Below, piece by piece: positions 42,639 to 51,241 of a stretch of 64,000 nucleotides of DNA. Source of the stretch: Pseudescherichia sp031998825 (GTDB lineage Bacteria > Pseudomonadota > Gammaproteobacteria > Enterobacterales > Enterobacteriaceae). The stretch is taken from positions 62,001-126,000 of the forward strand of contig NZ_DAMACX010000001.1 of assembly GCF_031998825.1 (NCBI RefSeq), in the 5' to 3' direction. Both the position numbers and the translations under genes were made by a program. Numbering within the stretch: the first letter of the stretch is position 1; every line of letters begins with the position of its first letter. The notes under the pieces are model-generated. The model was not told the DNA's origin and ran no database searches. It was given only the letters and a program-made list of their open reading frames with translations.

Positions 42639-43440
42639 TCCTGAGCGTGACGAGATCCTGTCACGCTTTTTCCCTCACGCCGCGCTCGTCGCCAGCCCTG
42701 ACCATACGGGGCTGAGCGGCGGGAGCTGCGTTATTGCCAACGGCCAGCAGCGGCTGGTGCTGCGTCAGCAGCATGCAGCCACCACGCCAGCGCCGTTTCT
42801 CCGTCAGTACCGCGCCCTGAAGCGCCTTCCGGACACCCTTGCACCCCGTCCACGGTGGCTGGGCCAGGGCTGGATGGCCGTTGACTATCTTGCAGGCGAG
42901 GTGAAAGCCACGCTTCCGGATCCCCATCCCCTCGCCGACTTGCTGTATCATCTGCATCAGCAGCCCCGTTTGGGCTGGCGGATAACCCTGCTGCCGCTGC
43001 TGGAGCGCTACTGGCAGGCCTGCGATCCTGCGCGTCGAACGCCGCGCTGGCTGGCGCGGCTAAAGCATCTTAAGCGTGAGCGCGAGCCGGGGGTTATCAG
43101 ACTGGCTCCGTTACATATGGATGTGCATGCAGGTAATCTGGTACATACCGCCTCGGGCCTGCGGCTGATTGACTGGGAGTATGCCGGTGATGGCGATATC
43201 GCCCTCGAGCTGGCCTCGGTCTGGACGGCGGATGAGGCCGAGCGCCAGCGGCTTATTCGCGCTTACGCCTGCATGGCAAATATAGAGAATACCCAGCTGG
43301 CGCAGCAGGTGCAGCGCTGGCGGCCCTGGGTGCTGATGCTGATGGCAGGCTGGTACGAGTGCCGCTGGCAGCAGACCAGGGAGCAGCAATTTATTATGCT
43401 GGCAAATGAAACATGGTGTCAGCTAGAGACAAAAGGATAA
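42619..43440 (+). CDS. thiK: Thiamine kinase
   Basis: ThiK (YcfN) of 273 aa phosphorylates thiamine to thiamine phosphate in the salvage route. It has the aminoglycoside-phosphotransferase fold: LSGGSCVIANGQQRLVLRQ (nucleotide loop), catalytic block LHMDVHAGNLV and metal-binding LIDWEYAGDGDIALEL. The start is a GTG inside lpoB (20-bp overlap), so it is translationally coupled. A second overlap-like spacing (11 bp) leads to nagZ. Confidence 0.92.
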   Translation: MRFNNSNPERDEILSRFFPHAALVASPDHTGLSGGSCVIANGQQRLVLRQQHAATTPAPFLRQYRALKRLPDTLAPRPRWLGQGWMAVDYLAGEVKATLPDPHPLADLLYHLHQQPRLGWRITLLPLLERYWQACDPARRTPRWLARLKHLKREREPGVIRLAPLHMDVHAGNLVHTASGLRLIDWEYAGDGDIALELASVWTADEAERQRLIRAYACMANIENTQLAQQVQRWRPWVLMLMAGWYECRWQQTREQQFIMLANETWCQLETKG

Positions 43441-43451
43441 GAGAGGTCAGT

Positions 43452-44477
43452 GTGGGTCCGGTAATGTTAGATGTGGCAGGCTATGAGCTGGATGCGGAAG
43501 AGCGCGAGATTCTGGCGCATCCGCTGGTAGGGGGCCTGATCCTCTTTACGCGAAATTATCACGATCCGGCGCAGCTGCGCGAGCTGGTGCGGCAGATCCG
43601 CGCCGCCTCGCATCATCGCCTGGTGGTGGCGGTGGATCAGGAGGGGGGTCGGGTGCAGCGTTTTCGCGACGGCTTTACGCGCCTGCCTGCGGCCCAGTCG
43701 TTCGCTGCGCTGCTCGGTATGGAGGAGGGGGGCAGGCTGGCCGAGGAGGCGGGCTGGCTGATGGCCTGCGAGATGATCGCCATGGATATCGATATCAGCT
43801 TTGCTCCGGTGCTCGACGTCGGCCACATCAGCGCGGCCATCGGCGAGCGCTCGTACCATGCCGATCCGCACAAGGCGCTGGCTATTGCTACCCGCGTGAT
43901 TGACGGCATGCACCGGGCAGGCATGAAGACTACCGGCAAGCACTTTCCAGGCCATGGGGCGGTAACGGCGGACTCCCATAAAGAGACGCCACGCGATCCG
44001 CGGCCGGAGGCGCTGATCCGCGAGCATGACATGTCGATCTTTAGCTCGCTGATCCGTGACGGCAAGCTGGATGCCATTATGCCCGCGCACGTCATCTACA
44101 GTGAAGTCGACCCGCGCCCGGCCAGCGGCTCGCCGCACTGGTTAAAAACGGTTCTGCGCGGTGAGTTAGGCTTTAATGGCGTGATCTTCTCTGACGATCT
44201 CTCCATGGAGGGGGCGGCGATCATGGGCAGCTATGCCGAACGCGCTCAGGCCTCGCTGGATGCCGGCTGCGATATGGTTCTGGTCTGTAACAATCGCCAG
44301 GGGGCGGTGAGCGTGCTGGATAACCTGTCGCCGATCAATGCAGCGCGTGTTACGGAGTTGTATCATAAAGGTTCGTTTACGCGTCAGGAGCTGGTTGCGT
44401 CCGCCGAATGGAAAGCGGTGAGCAGCAAACTGGAACAGCTCCAGGCCCGCTGGCTGGAGCGGTCAGCGGCCCATTAA
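43452..44477 (+). CDS. nagZ: Beta-N-acetylhexosaminidase (muropeptide recycling)
   Basis: Cytosolic GH3 enzyme of 341 aa that removes GlcNAc from anhydro-muropeptides, feeding peptidoglycan recycling and AmpC induction. Motifs: GLILFTRNYHDPAQLREL, VAVDQEGGRVQRF, the His/Asp dyad loop KHFPGHGAVTADSHKETP, and the nucleophile Asp in IFSDDLSMEGAA. The GTG at 43452 (after GAGAGG) matches the E. coli start, so the frame's extension to 43413 is rejected. It belongs with lpoB, ldtC and nagK here as a cell-wall group. Confidence 0.96.
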   Translation: MGPVMLDVAGYELDAEEREILAHPLVGGLILFTRNYHDPAQLRELVRQIRAASHHRLVVAVDQEGGRVQRFRDGFTRLPAAQSFAALLGMEEGGRLAEEAGWLMACEMIAMDIDISFAPVLDVGHISAAIGERSYHADPHKALAIATRVIDGMHRAGMKTTGKHFPGHGAVTADSHKETPRDPRPEALIREHDMSIFSSLIRDGKLDAIMPAHVIYSEVDPRPASGSPHWLKTVLRGELGFNGVIFSDDLSMEGAAIMGSYAERAQASLDAGCDMVLVCNNRQGAVSVLDNLSPINAARVTELYHKGSFTRQELVASAEWKAVSSKLEQLQARWLERSAAH

Positions 44478-44514
44478 CCCTCCCTGAAAGGGAGAGAGCA
44501 CAGGGTGAGGACAG

Positions 44515-45057
44515 ATGATCATCTACTTACATGGTTTTGATTCAAACAGTCCGGGCAATCACGAGAAGGTACTGCAGCTGCAGTTTATCGATCCCGACGT
44601 GCGCCTGCTGAGCTACAGCACGCGCCATCCGAAGCATGATATGCAGCATCTGCTGAAAGAGGTCGATAAGATGCTGCAGCTCAACGTCGATGAGCGACCG
44701 CTGATTTGTGGCGTAGGCTTAGGCGGATACTGGGCCGAGCGGATCGGTTTTCTCTGCGACATCCGGCAGGTGATTTTTAATCCTAATCTCTATCCGCAAG
44801 AGAATATGGAGGGCAAAATCGACAGGCCGGAAGAGTATGCAGATATCGCCACCAAGTGCGTGACCAACTTCCGCGAGAAGAACCGCGACCGCTGCCTGGC
44901 GATCCTCTCCCGCCACGATGAGGCGCTAAACAGCCAGCGTACCGCCGAAGTACTGCACGACTTTTATGAGATTGTCTGGGACGAAGAGCAGACGCATAAG
45001 TTTAAGAATATCTCTCCGCACCTTCAGCGCATCAAGGCCTTTAAAACCCTCGGTTAA
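44515..45057 (+). CDS. ycfP: YcfP family esterase-like protein
   Basis: A protein of 180 aa, UPF0227/YqiA-like alpha/beta hydrolase fold: MIIYLHGFDSNSPGNHEKV is the oxyanion strand. The nucleophile elbow reads GVGLGGYWAERIG, with Gly where esterases have Ser, as in other YcfP proteins, so hydrolase activity is doubtful. Last gene of the hinT-ycfP run, ending in a terminator. Confidence 0.93.
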   Translation: MIIYLHGFDSNSPGNHEKVLQLQFIDPDVRLLSYSTRHPKHDMQHLLKEVDKMLQLNVDERPLICGVGLGGYWAERIGFLCDIRQVIFNPNLYPQENMEGKIDRPEEYADIATKCVTNFREKNRDRCLAILSRHDEALNSQRTAEVLHDFYEIVWDEEQTHKFKNISPHLQRIKAFKTLG

Positions 45058-45068
45058 ATGAGTATGAG

Positions 45069-45098
45069 CCGTACCTGGGCCCCAGGTGCGGTTTTTTA
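45069..45098 (+). terminator. Terminator after ycfP
   Basis: CCGTACCTGG/CCAGGTGCGG hairpin followed by six T. Confidence 0.92.
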
Positions 45099-45263
45099 TT
45101 ATCAGCATGCACTTTTTTCACTTATCAAATTTTATCAGTTATTTAGCGATAATAAATTACTTCTACGCCTCTCATTTGTCATCCTATAAAAAGCGCGACT
45201 ATCTACTTTTTAGATTCACGCCAGATTTATCTTACCCTATATAAATATATAAAAGGAAGAAAT

Positions 45264-46601
45264 ATGATGAATGATGCTGAATTGTGTGGCGATGAAAGCT
45301 TGCCGACAAATATACCTTTGGTTTGTGCTCTCTCGGTAGGTATCGAGCGCAATACGGATGTAGACCAAAGTGCCAAAATTAACACCGAGCTTGCTACGGC
45401 GGCTGCGAATAACAAAGGGTTATTTTTCCCCGCAGGTAAATATCGGGTTGATGACAACATCATTGTGCCGACGAAAGGCTCTCTGGTTGGATCCCGAACA
45501 GGAACGACTCTTTTTTACTCTACGCTTCCTGCGGCACGTTTTATTGGCGATGATGTCTATGGCAACGTGGTTGAAAATCTCATGATTAGTGATATTATTT
45601 TTGATAATATTGCAGTCTCTTTTTATGGTAATGCAAAGAGAAATATTACTGTTAGATACAATGCTTTTATTAATACAAAAACGCTACATACTCAACCCCA
45701 ACTTTCCGTAGCGCATGGGAATTATGTTGTTAAAGGCAACGTTTTTATGCGCGGCAGAAATTATCCTGGCGTCGGCCTTAGCACTTACAAAAGTAATAAT
45801 TCTACAATAAGCTATAACTTTTTGGGATCCGCCAGCAATAAAGACAGAGCGAGCACCTATATCGATACCCGTACCCGCAATTTGATAACTAAACTGGTCA
45901 ATGCGAAAAATGCTGGCCAGCTTGTCATGGATGACGATCAGGGAAATTATGTTAGCGGATGGTATGCAACCGATGAACTCAGGAACTCTTCATTTTTCAG
46001 AAACTTTTTTGCTGGTAATATTCAGCAAATGCTGTTTAACCCTCAAACTCAGCTAGAAGATATTCAGCGCGATCATATCATTTATATCAAACAATATGAT
46101 AACGTTGATGTTTATCAAAACTATTTTACCGGATGGCCTACGACAGCGGCGGGGCAGCTCAAGTTCCGCAACGCTGAAAACCTCGTTTTTGCTGCTAACT
46201 ACCTTGATACAACAAACTTTGATGCTCGCCCTTATAATCACAGCCCAAAATTATTTATGCGGAATACATATATATTTAATAACTATGTACATGAGGGTAA
46301 GGTGACGTTCTGGCAGAATTTTGATGATAGTGATGAAAAGAGCATTGAGGTTGAAGACTATCTTGTGTTCAGTAATATTTTCTCCGCCGCGGACATGACT
46401 CTCGCCAGAATCACCCGAACGGAAAGAAACAGGAGTAGTAATTTTTACATTACTCAATCCAGCAACCTCTATACCGATACAACAACCGAAGTTGTTGCCA
46501 GCAGCAACTTTAATAATATTACCCTGGAGGCAATGCATGCCAAAATCCCTGCGGATAAACAGCGTTTCCTGACGATGACGTACATTGCGCCTCAGAGCTG
46601 A
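45264..46601 (+). CDS. Right-handed parallel beta-helix protein, AT-rich insertion
   Basis: A protein of 445 aa without signal peptide. The N-terminus has the beta-helix entry typical of pectate-lyase-like proteins (FFPAGKYRVDDNIIVPTKGS), then many short Asn-rich turns (NITVRYNAFINTK, YVVKGNVFMRGRNYPGVGLS, VDVYQNYFTGWP, YIFNNYVHEGKVTF), as in PL6/alginate-lyase-type or phage tailspike folds. No catalytic residues could be assigned. The ATG pair at 45264 has AAAAGGAAG upstream. It is markedly more AT-rich than ycfP and ndh, between which E. coli has no such gene: a likely horizontal gain. Function (polysaccharide lyase or binding) is unproven. Confidence 0.72.
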   Translation: MMNDAELCGDESLPTNIPLVCALSVGIERNTDVDQSAKINTELATAAANNKGLFFPAGKYRVDDNIIVPTKGSLVGSRTGTTLFYSTLPAARFIGDDVYGNVVENLMISDIIFDNIAVSFYGNAKRNITVRYNAFINTKTLHTQPQLSVAHGNYVVKGNVFMRGRNYPGVGLSTYKSNNSTISYNFLGSASNKDRASTYIDTRTRNLITKLVNAKNAGQLVMDDDQGNYVSGWYATDELRNSSFFRNFFAGNIQQMLFNPQTQLEDIQRDHIIYIKQYDNVDVYQNYFTGWPTTAAGQLKFRNAENLVFAANYLDTTNFDARPYNHSPKLFMRNTYIFNNYVHEGKVTFWQNFDDSDEKSIEVEDYLVFSNIFSAADMTLARITRTERNRSSNFYITQSSNLYTDTTTEVVASSNFNNITLEAMHAKIPADKQRFLTMTYIAPQS

Positions 46602-46892
46602 CCCCCTCTAGCTTACCTTCAAAACGCCCGGAAGATGCCGGGCGTCATAGAACCTCCAGCGTCGTTCCGATGTCGACAACATGTCGTAAACATACTTTTT
46701 TTCGCCCTTCGGCTGAAACCTGGTTATCTTTTATGCATCAAAACTTGATATATATCAATTTTGGTATGACCAATGCACCGTTCATGCTATTCTCAGGGTG
46801 TATTTGAACATTTGTGCGGCTAACTTGTTGTTAATTAAAAGCTATTTACATAACTTTTAGTTAACAATTGGTTAATATTTTAGGGGGTCGTG
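46602..46892 (+). promoter_or_regulatory. ndh upstream region with FNR box
   Basis: The perfect FNR site TTGATATATATCAA (46745-46758) lies 135 bp before the ndh start, as in E. coli, where FNR represses ndh without oxygen. A hairpin CGCCCGG/CCGGGCG (46625-46644) follows the beta-helix gene and is probably its terminator, though it has no T-run. Confidence 0.85.
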
Positions 46893-48197
46893 TTGACTAC
46901 ACCATTGAAAAAGATTGTGATTGTTGGCGGTGGAGCTGGCGGACTAGAGCTGGCCACCCAGCTGGGTAAGAAGCTGGGTCGGGGTAAAAAAGCCAAAATT
47001 ACCCTCGTCGATCGCAACCACAGCCATCTGTGGAAGCCGCTGCTGCATGAGGTCGCCACCGGCTCGCTGGATGAGGGCGTGGATGCGCTGAGCTATCTGG
47101 CCCACGCGCGCAATCATGATTTCCAGTTCCAGCTTGGTTCGGTTGTGGATATCAATCGCGAAGGCAAAACCATCACCCTGGCCGAGCTGCGGGATGAGAA
47201 AGGTGAGCTGCTGGTACCTGAGCGCAAGCTGCCTTACGACACGCTGGTGATGGCGCTGGGGAGTACCTCCAACGACTTCAACACGCCGGGCGTGAAAGAG
47301 CACTGTATTTTCCTCGACAACCCGCACCAGGCGCGCCGTTTCCATCAGGAGATGCTGAACCTGTTCCTGAAATACTCCGCTAACCTGGGTGCCAGCGGTA
47401 AAGTCAACATCGCTATCGTTGGCGGCGGTGCCACCGGCGTTGAGCTGTCAGCCGAGCTGCATAACGCGGTGAAGCAGCTGCACAGCTACGGCTATAAGGG
47501 CCTCACCAACGAGGCGCTGAACGTAACGCTGGTCGAGGCGGGCGAGCGTATTCTGCCTGCGCTGCCGCCGCGCATCTCCGGGGCGGCTCATAGCGAGCTG
47601 ACCAAGATGGGCGTGCGCGTGCTGACTCAGACTATGGTCACCAGCGCCGACGAAGGCGGTTTGCATACCAAGGATGGCGAATATATCCAGGCCGATCTGA
47701 TGGTGTGGGCGGCAGGGATCAAAGCGCCTGACTTTATGAAAGAGATTGGTGGTCTTGAGACCAACCGTATCAACCAGCTGGCGGTGGAGCCAACGTTGCA
47801 GACGACCCGCGATGCGGATATCTATGCGATTGGCGACTGCGCCTCCTGCTCTCGTCCGGAAGGGGGCTTCGTGCCGCCGCGCGCGCAGGCTGCGCACCAG
47901 ATGGCGACCTGCGCACTGCACAACATTATCGCGCAGATCAAAGGCAAGCCGCTGAAAGCTTACGTCTACAAAGATCACGGCTCGCTGGTATCGCTGTCGA
48001 ACTTCTCCACCGTGGGCAGCCTGATGGGTAACCTGATGCGCGGCTCAATGATGGTCGAGGGGCGTCTGGCCCGCTTCGTCTACATCTCGCTCTACCGTAT
48101 GCACCAGGTCGCCCTGCACGGTTATTTCAAAACAGGGCTAATGATGCTGGTAGGCAGCATCAACCGCGTGATCCGTCCGCGCCTGAAACTGCACTAA
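46893..48197 (+). CDS. ndh: Type II NADH:quinone dehydrogenase
   Basis: NDH-2 of 434 aa, a membrane-bound FAD enzyme that oxidises NADH without proton pumping. FAD-binding GGGAGGLELATQLG at the N-terminus, NADH-binding IVGGGATGVELSAEL near residue 170, YAIGDCASC near 310 and PPRAQAAHQMA (quinone site); the C-terminal amphipathic helix anchors it to the membrane. The TTG at 46893 after TAGGGGG gives MTTPLKK, the E. coli start; a GTG one codon upstream is an alternative. Confidence 0.97.
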   Translation: MTTPLKKIVIVGGGAGGLELATQLGKKLGRGKKAKITLVDRNHSHLWKPLLHEVATGSLDEGVDALSYLAHARNHDFQFQLGSVVDINREGKTITLAELRDEKGELLVPERKLPYDTLVMALGSTSNDFNTPGVKEHCIFLDNPHQARRFHQEMLNLFLKYSANLGASGKVNIAIVGGGATGVELSAELHNAVKQLHSYGYKGLTNEALNVTLVEAGERILPALPPRISGAAHSELTKMGVRVLTQTMVTSADEGGLHTKDGEYIQADLMVWAAGIKAPDFMKEIGGLETNRINQLAVEPTLQTTRDADIYAIGDCASCSRPEGGFVPPRAQAAHQMATCALHNIIAQIKGKPLKAYVYKDHGSLVSLSNFSTVGSLMGNLMRGSMMVEGRLARFVYISLYRMHQVALHGYFKTGLMMLVGSINRVIRPRLKLH

Positions 48198-48205
48198 GCC
48201 CATCG

Positions 48206-48231
48206 CCCCGTCGTCTTCCGGCGGGGCTTTA
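48206..48231 (+). terminator. Terminator after ndh
   Basis: GCCCCGTCG/CGGCGGGGC-type hairpin followed by TTT, 9 bp after the ndh stop. Confidence 0.8.
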
Positions 48232-48388
48232 GCATATCCTTCTGCTGATTTCCATCAGGTGGCTCAGATTTCTCTGAATCATTGTGATTTGCCACATAAC
48301 CCCCCGTTATTTACCGCCTTTCTGATTGGCTTCTGTCCGCTCTGATTGCAGAATTATGACTATCAGAGCCAACCAGAGGGACTATTCA

Positions 48389-48928
48389 ATGAATAAATCC
48401 ATGTTAGCGGGTATCGGAATTGGTGTGGCCGCTGCACTGGGCGTTGCTGCGGTGGCGGGCCTGGACGTTTTCAATCGCGGCCCTCAGTATGCACAGGTGG
48501 TTTCTGCTACACCCATCAAAGAGACGGTAAAAACGCCGCGTAAGGAGTGCCGCAACGTGACGGTAACCCACCGACGTCCGGTTCAGGATGAGAATCGGTT
48601 GACCGGCTCGGTGCTGGGCGCAGTAGCGGGTGGCGTGATTGGCCATCAGTTCGGCGGCGGACGCCGAAAAGATGTCGCTACGGTCGTCGGGGCACTGGGC
48701 GGCGGCTACGCCGGCAACCAGGTGCAGGGGGCCATGCAGGAGCGTGATACCTATACCAGTACTCAGCAGCGCTGCAAAACCGTCTACGACAAATCAGAGA
48801 AAATGCTCGGCTATGACGTGACCTATAAAATTGGCGATCAGCAGGGAAAAATTCGCATGGAGAACGATCCCGGCACCCAGATCCCGTTGGACGGTAACGG
48901 GCAGCTGGTTTTGAATAACAAAGCATAA
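48389..48928 (+). CDS. ycfJ: YcfJ glycine-zipper outer-membrane-associated protein
   Basis: A protein of 179 aa. An N-terminal hydrophobic segment (MLAGIGIGVAAALGVAAVAG) is followed by a Rick_17kDa-type glycine zipper (TGSVLGAVAGGVIGHQFGGG, then VVGALGGGYAGNQVQG) and a C-terminal domain with a Cys in QRCKTVYDKSE. The ATG at 48389 with AGAGGG is chosen over the 21-codon extension. Overexpressed YcfJ-like proteins affect biofilm; precise function unknown. Confidence 0.92.
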   Translation: MNKSMLAGIGIGVAAALGVAAVAGLDVFNRGPQYAQVVSATPIKETVKTPRKECRNVTVTHRRPVQDENRLTGSVLGAVAGGVIGHQFGGGRRKDVATVVGALGGGYAGNQVQGAMQERDTYTSTQQRCKTVYDKSEKMLGYDVTYKIGDQQGKIRMENDPGTQIPLDGNGQLVLNNKA

Positions 48929-48948
48929 AAAAGCAGTACCCCCGATTT

Positions 48949-48983
48949 GGCTCCTCATTCGCTCAGGCTGGGGAGCCTTTTTT
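48949..48983 (+). terminator. Terminator after ycfJ
   Basis: GGCTCC/GGAGCC with an internal CTCAGGCTG loop and TTTTTT. Confidence 0.8.
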
Positions 48984-49033
48984 ATGGATATAAAAAAGCC
49001 TTGCTTACGCAAGGCTTTTATTATCGCTCAGTG

Positions 49034-49285
49034 TCAAATCATACTTTGTTGGCGGATCAGCAGGCACCCTGTAATCAATACAGAGATGAAAGCAAACAGG
49101 ATCGAACCACCACATACTACCCAGAGACTAAATAACAATGTAATTACTATTAACACTTTAAATAATGGTAATAGCAAAACCATGACCGTTATCCTTCTGC
49201 ATGTGAATAGTCGTAAAATTGTCCTGAAAAACCTGCTAATCATTAGCAGGGGAATAATCACTGAGTAAGCGTAGCAAAGGGTCAT
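49034..49285 (-). CDS. Possible small membrane protein
   Basis: A leftward frame of 83 aa from an ATG at 49285, with two hydrophobic segments (VMVLLLPLFKVLIVITLLFSLWVV and ILFAFISVLITGCLL in separate parts of the sequence) and a basic N-terminal part. No good ribosome-binding site precedes the ATG; a later ATG (MISRFFRTILR) is possible. In E. coli the bhsA gene lies in this neighbourhood, but this product does not resemble BhsA. AT-rich composition. Could be non-coding. Confidence 0.35.
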   Translation of the reverse strand: MTLCYAYSVIIPLLMISRFFRTILRLFTCRRITVMVLLLPLFKVLIVITLLFSLWVVCGGSILFAFISVLITGCLLIRQQSMI

Positions 49286-49351
49286 GCAAAAGTGTGAGAA
49301 AGATTTGGCCTATCGTTGAGATAGGCCAAAGCGATACGACGATTTAACGAA

Positions 49352-49987
49352 CTATGATTTGATGAGTTCGGGCCAAAGAGCGAGGGTGGTGCGGGTAATC
49401 TGGAGCAGCATCTCCTGCGATGCCCCTTCACGCGCGCTGACCGACATCCCCTGAATAACACAGTTAAGAAACTGCGCCACCGGGCGCAAGGAAGTGGTGG
49501 CGGGAATATCACCGCGCTGCTGGCGTTGCTCCAAAAAGTGCAGCAGAGCCGCTTCCTGCATGGCGTGACGCGACTTCAGCGTCTCGGCAATCTCATTTGA
49601 CGATGCCGCTAGCGCCGCAGAGGTGCTGATTAAGAAGCAGCCCGAGGGCGTCTCTTTGCTGGTAAAGCAGTTAGCGACGGCGGTAAAGTAGTCCAGCAGC
49701 GCCTGCTCAACGCGCTTCTCATCACAAAACAGCTCCGCCTGGTATTTGGTCGCAAACTGCGAAATGTAGCGGTCGAGCACGGCGCGGAACAGCCCCTCTT
49801 TGTTGGTAAACTCCGCGTAGAGCGTCGGCGCTTTTGCACCGGTGGCCTCAACAAGATGGGACAGCGACGTGGCCTCATAGCCATGCTGCCAGAAGAGCGT
49901 CATGGCTTTATCAAGCGCCGCTTCCCTGTCGAAAACTTTCGGTCGGCCACGGCTTTTTTTTGTACAGCTGCTGACGTCGGTGGTCAT
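49352..49987 (-). CDS. comR: TetR-family copper-responsive repressor ComR
   Basis: A repressor of 211 aa. The basic N-terminus KKSRGRPKVFDREAALDKAM leads into the TetR helix-turn-helix (ATSLSHLVEATGAKAPTLYAEF), as in E. coli ComR (YcfQ), which represses bhsA (comC), an outer-membrane copper-permeability gene. Here bhsA is not next to it: the 124 bp upstream lead straight into ldtC. Divergent orientation is kept relative to nothing, so ComR either controls a distant bhsA, ldtC, or only itself. Confidence 0.92.
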   Translation of the reverse strand: MTTDVSSCTKKSRGRPKVFDREAALDKAMTLFWQHGYEATSLSHLVEATGAKAPTLYAEFTNKEGLFRAVLDRYISQFATKYQAELFCDEKRVEQALLDYFTAVANCFTSKETPSGCFLISTSAALAASSNEIAETLKSRHAMQEAALLHFLEQRQQRGDIPATTSLRPVAQFLNCVIQGMSVSAREGASQEMLLQITRTTLALWPELIKS

Positions 49988-50111
49988 AGTGGCTCCTCAC
50001 CTGATGTTGAATTATTGAGCAATCATTATAAAAATAATTGCCACCGAAGGCCAGCAGGGAATGGTTAAAAATAATTATGTTATATCGTAATGATTTTTAA
50101 CGGTTTAGGGC

Positions 50112-51077
50112 TTACAGCGACTGCACGGACGCTGCCTCATGCTGCGTGACGTCCACCGGCATGCCCGAACGCACCACCATAACCTCATCCATCAGCGCGG
50201 CATCGGTCTCGGCAGCGGATTTAAAGCTCTCCATGCTCGCATTCAGCACCAGCGGCTGCGTTTTCGGATCGTCATTAATCGATTTCGACAGGGGTTGATG
50301 CACTTCAACCAGCCGCGTGCCGTCCGGCTCCACCGAGGCTTTTACCGGCGCGTTGATAATGTTCACCGGCGTCCCAGGGGTCACCTGGCGGAACAGCGTG
50401 GCAATATCGTTATCGCGCAGGCGAATACAGCCCGAGCTGACGCGCATCCCGATGCCAAAGTCGGCATTGGTACCGTGAATCAGATAGACGCCACCGTGGG
50501 CAGCCAGGCGGATCGCGTGGTGACCCATCGGGTTATTTGGCCCGGCGGGCACCACCGCAGGCAGATCAACGCCCTGTGCCTTATAGCGCGCACGAATATT
50601 AGCCGTCGGCGTCCAGGTTGGGTTAGCGCGTTTATCGGAGACGCGAGTCACCATCGTTGGTGTTAAGGTATCGCCCCCCAGTTGGCCAATGCCGATAGGG
50701 TAGATAGTCACCTCGTTCTTGCCTGGCTGGAACCAGTAGAGACGCAGCTCAGAGAGATTGATGACAATTCCCTGGCGCGGCACGTCCGGCAGCAGAGTCT
50801 GAAGCGGGATGGTCAGGACGCTGCCAGCGCGAGGTACGTAGGGATCTACGCCGGGGTTGGCCTGTAACAGCGCCAGAAAGCCGACGTTGTACTTCTTCGC
50901 GATGGCCTCCAGCGAGCCGCCATCGTTCTCAACAAGGTGAAAACGGTTCTCGCCCACCAGGCGACTGCCGTTAGCGGGAAGCGGCCAGGTGTTGGCATGG
51001 GCGGGGAGGGAGAGAGCCGCCGTCGCCGCAAGGGCCAGCAGCATTATCCAGCGAGCGATGCGCATCTGTTTCATCAT
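50112..51077 (-). CDS. ldtC: L,D-transpeptidase anchoring Braun lipoprotein
   Basis: Periplasmic enzyme of 321 aa (YcfS) that links Lpp to peptidoglycan. Signal peptide (MLLALAATAALSLPAHA), LysM-like segment (FHLVENDGGSLEAIAKKYNV), YkuD domain (GIVINLSELRLYWFQ) with HGTNADFGIGMRVSSGCIRLRD in pieces: His, then catalytic Cys in SSGCIRL. The C-terminal tail after about residue 270 is Lpp-type-specific. Leftward, 31 residues of signal; alternative start one Met later. Confidence 0.95.
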   Translation of the reverse strand: MMKQMRIARWIMLLALAATAALSLPAHANTWPLPANGSRLVGENRFHLVENDGGSLEAIAKKYNVGFLALLQANPGVDPYVPRAGSVLTIPLQTLLPDVPRQGIVINLSELRLYWFQPGKNEVTIYPIGIGQLGGDTLTPTMVTRVSDKRANPTWTPTANIRARYKAQGVDLPAVVPAGPNNPMGHHAIRLAAHGGVYLIHGTNADFGIGMRVSSGCIRLRDNDIATLFRQVTPGTPVNIINAPVKASVEPDGTRLVEVHQPLSKSINDDPKTQPLVLNASMESFKSAAETDAALMDEVMVVRSGMPVDVTQHEAASVQSL

Positions 51078-51209
51078 TAATCCACCGTGCTTTTAGGTTG
51101 TAGTTACACAACTCATTGTTATGCAATTTATTGTTATGCAATAGTAAATGGAAAGTATGGACGGAAAATGTGTCTGGATGTTTCGTGAAACGCAAGGATT
51201 TGTAAAGTG

Positions 51210-51236
51210 TGGCGCACGCCCTGACAGCGTGCGCCA
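51210..51236 (-). terminator. Hairpin after mfd
   Basis: Perfect 10-bp arms TGGCGCACGC/GCGTGCGCCA, 5 bp past the mfd stop in the leftward direction, followed by ACACTTT. Likely terminator, T-run weak. Confidence 0.65.
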
Positions 51237-51241
51237 GGGGA

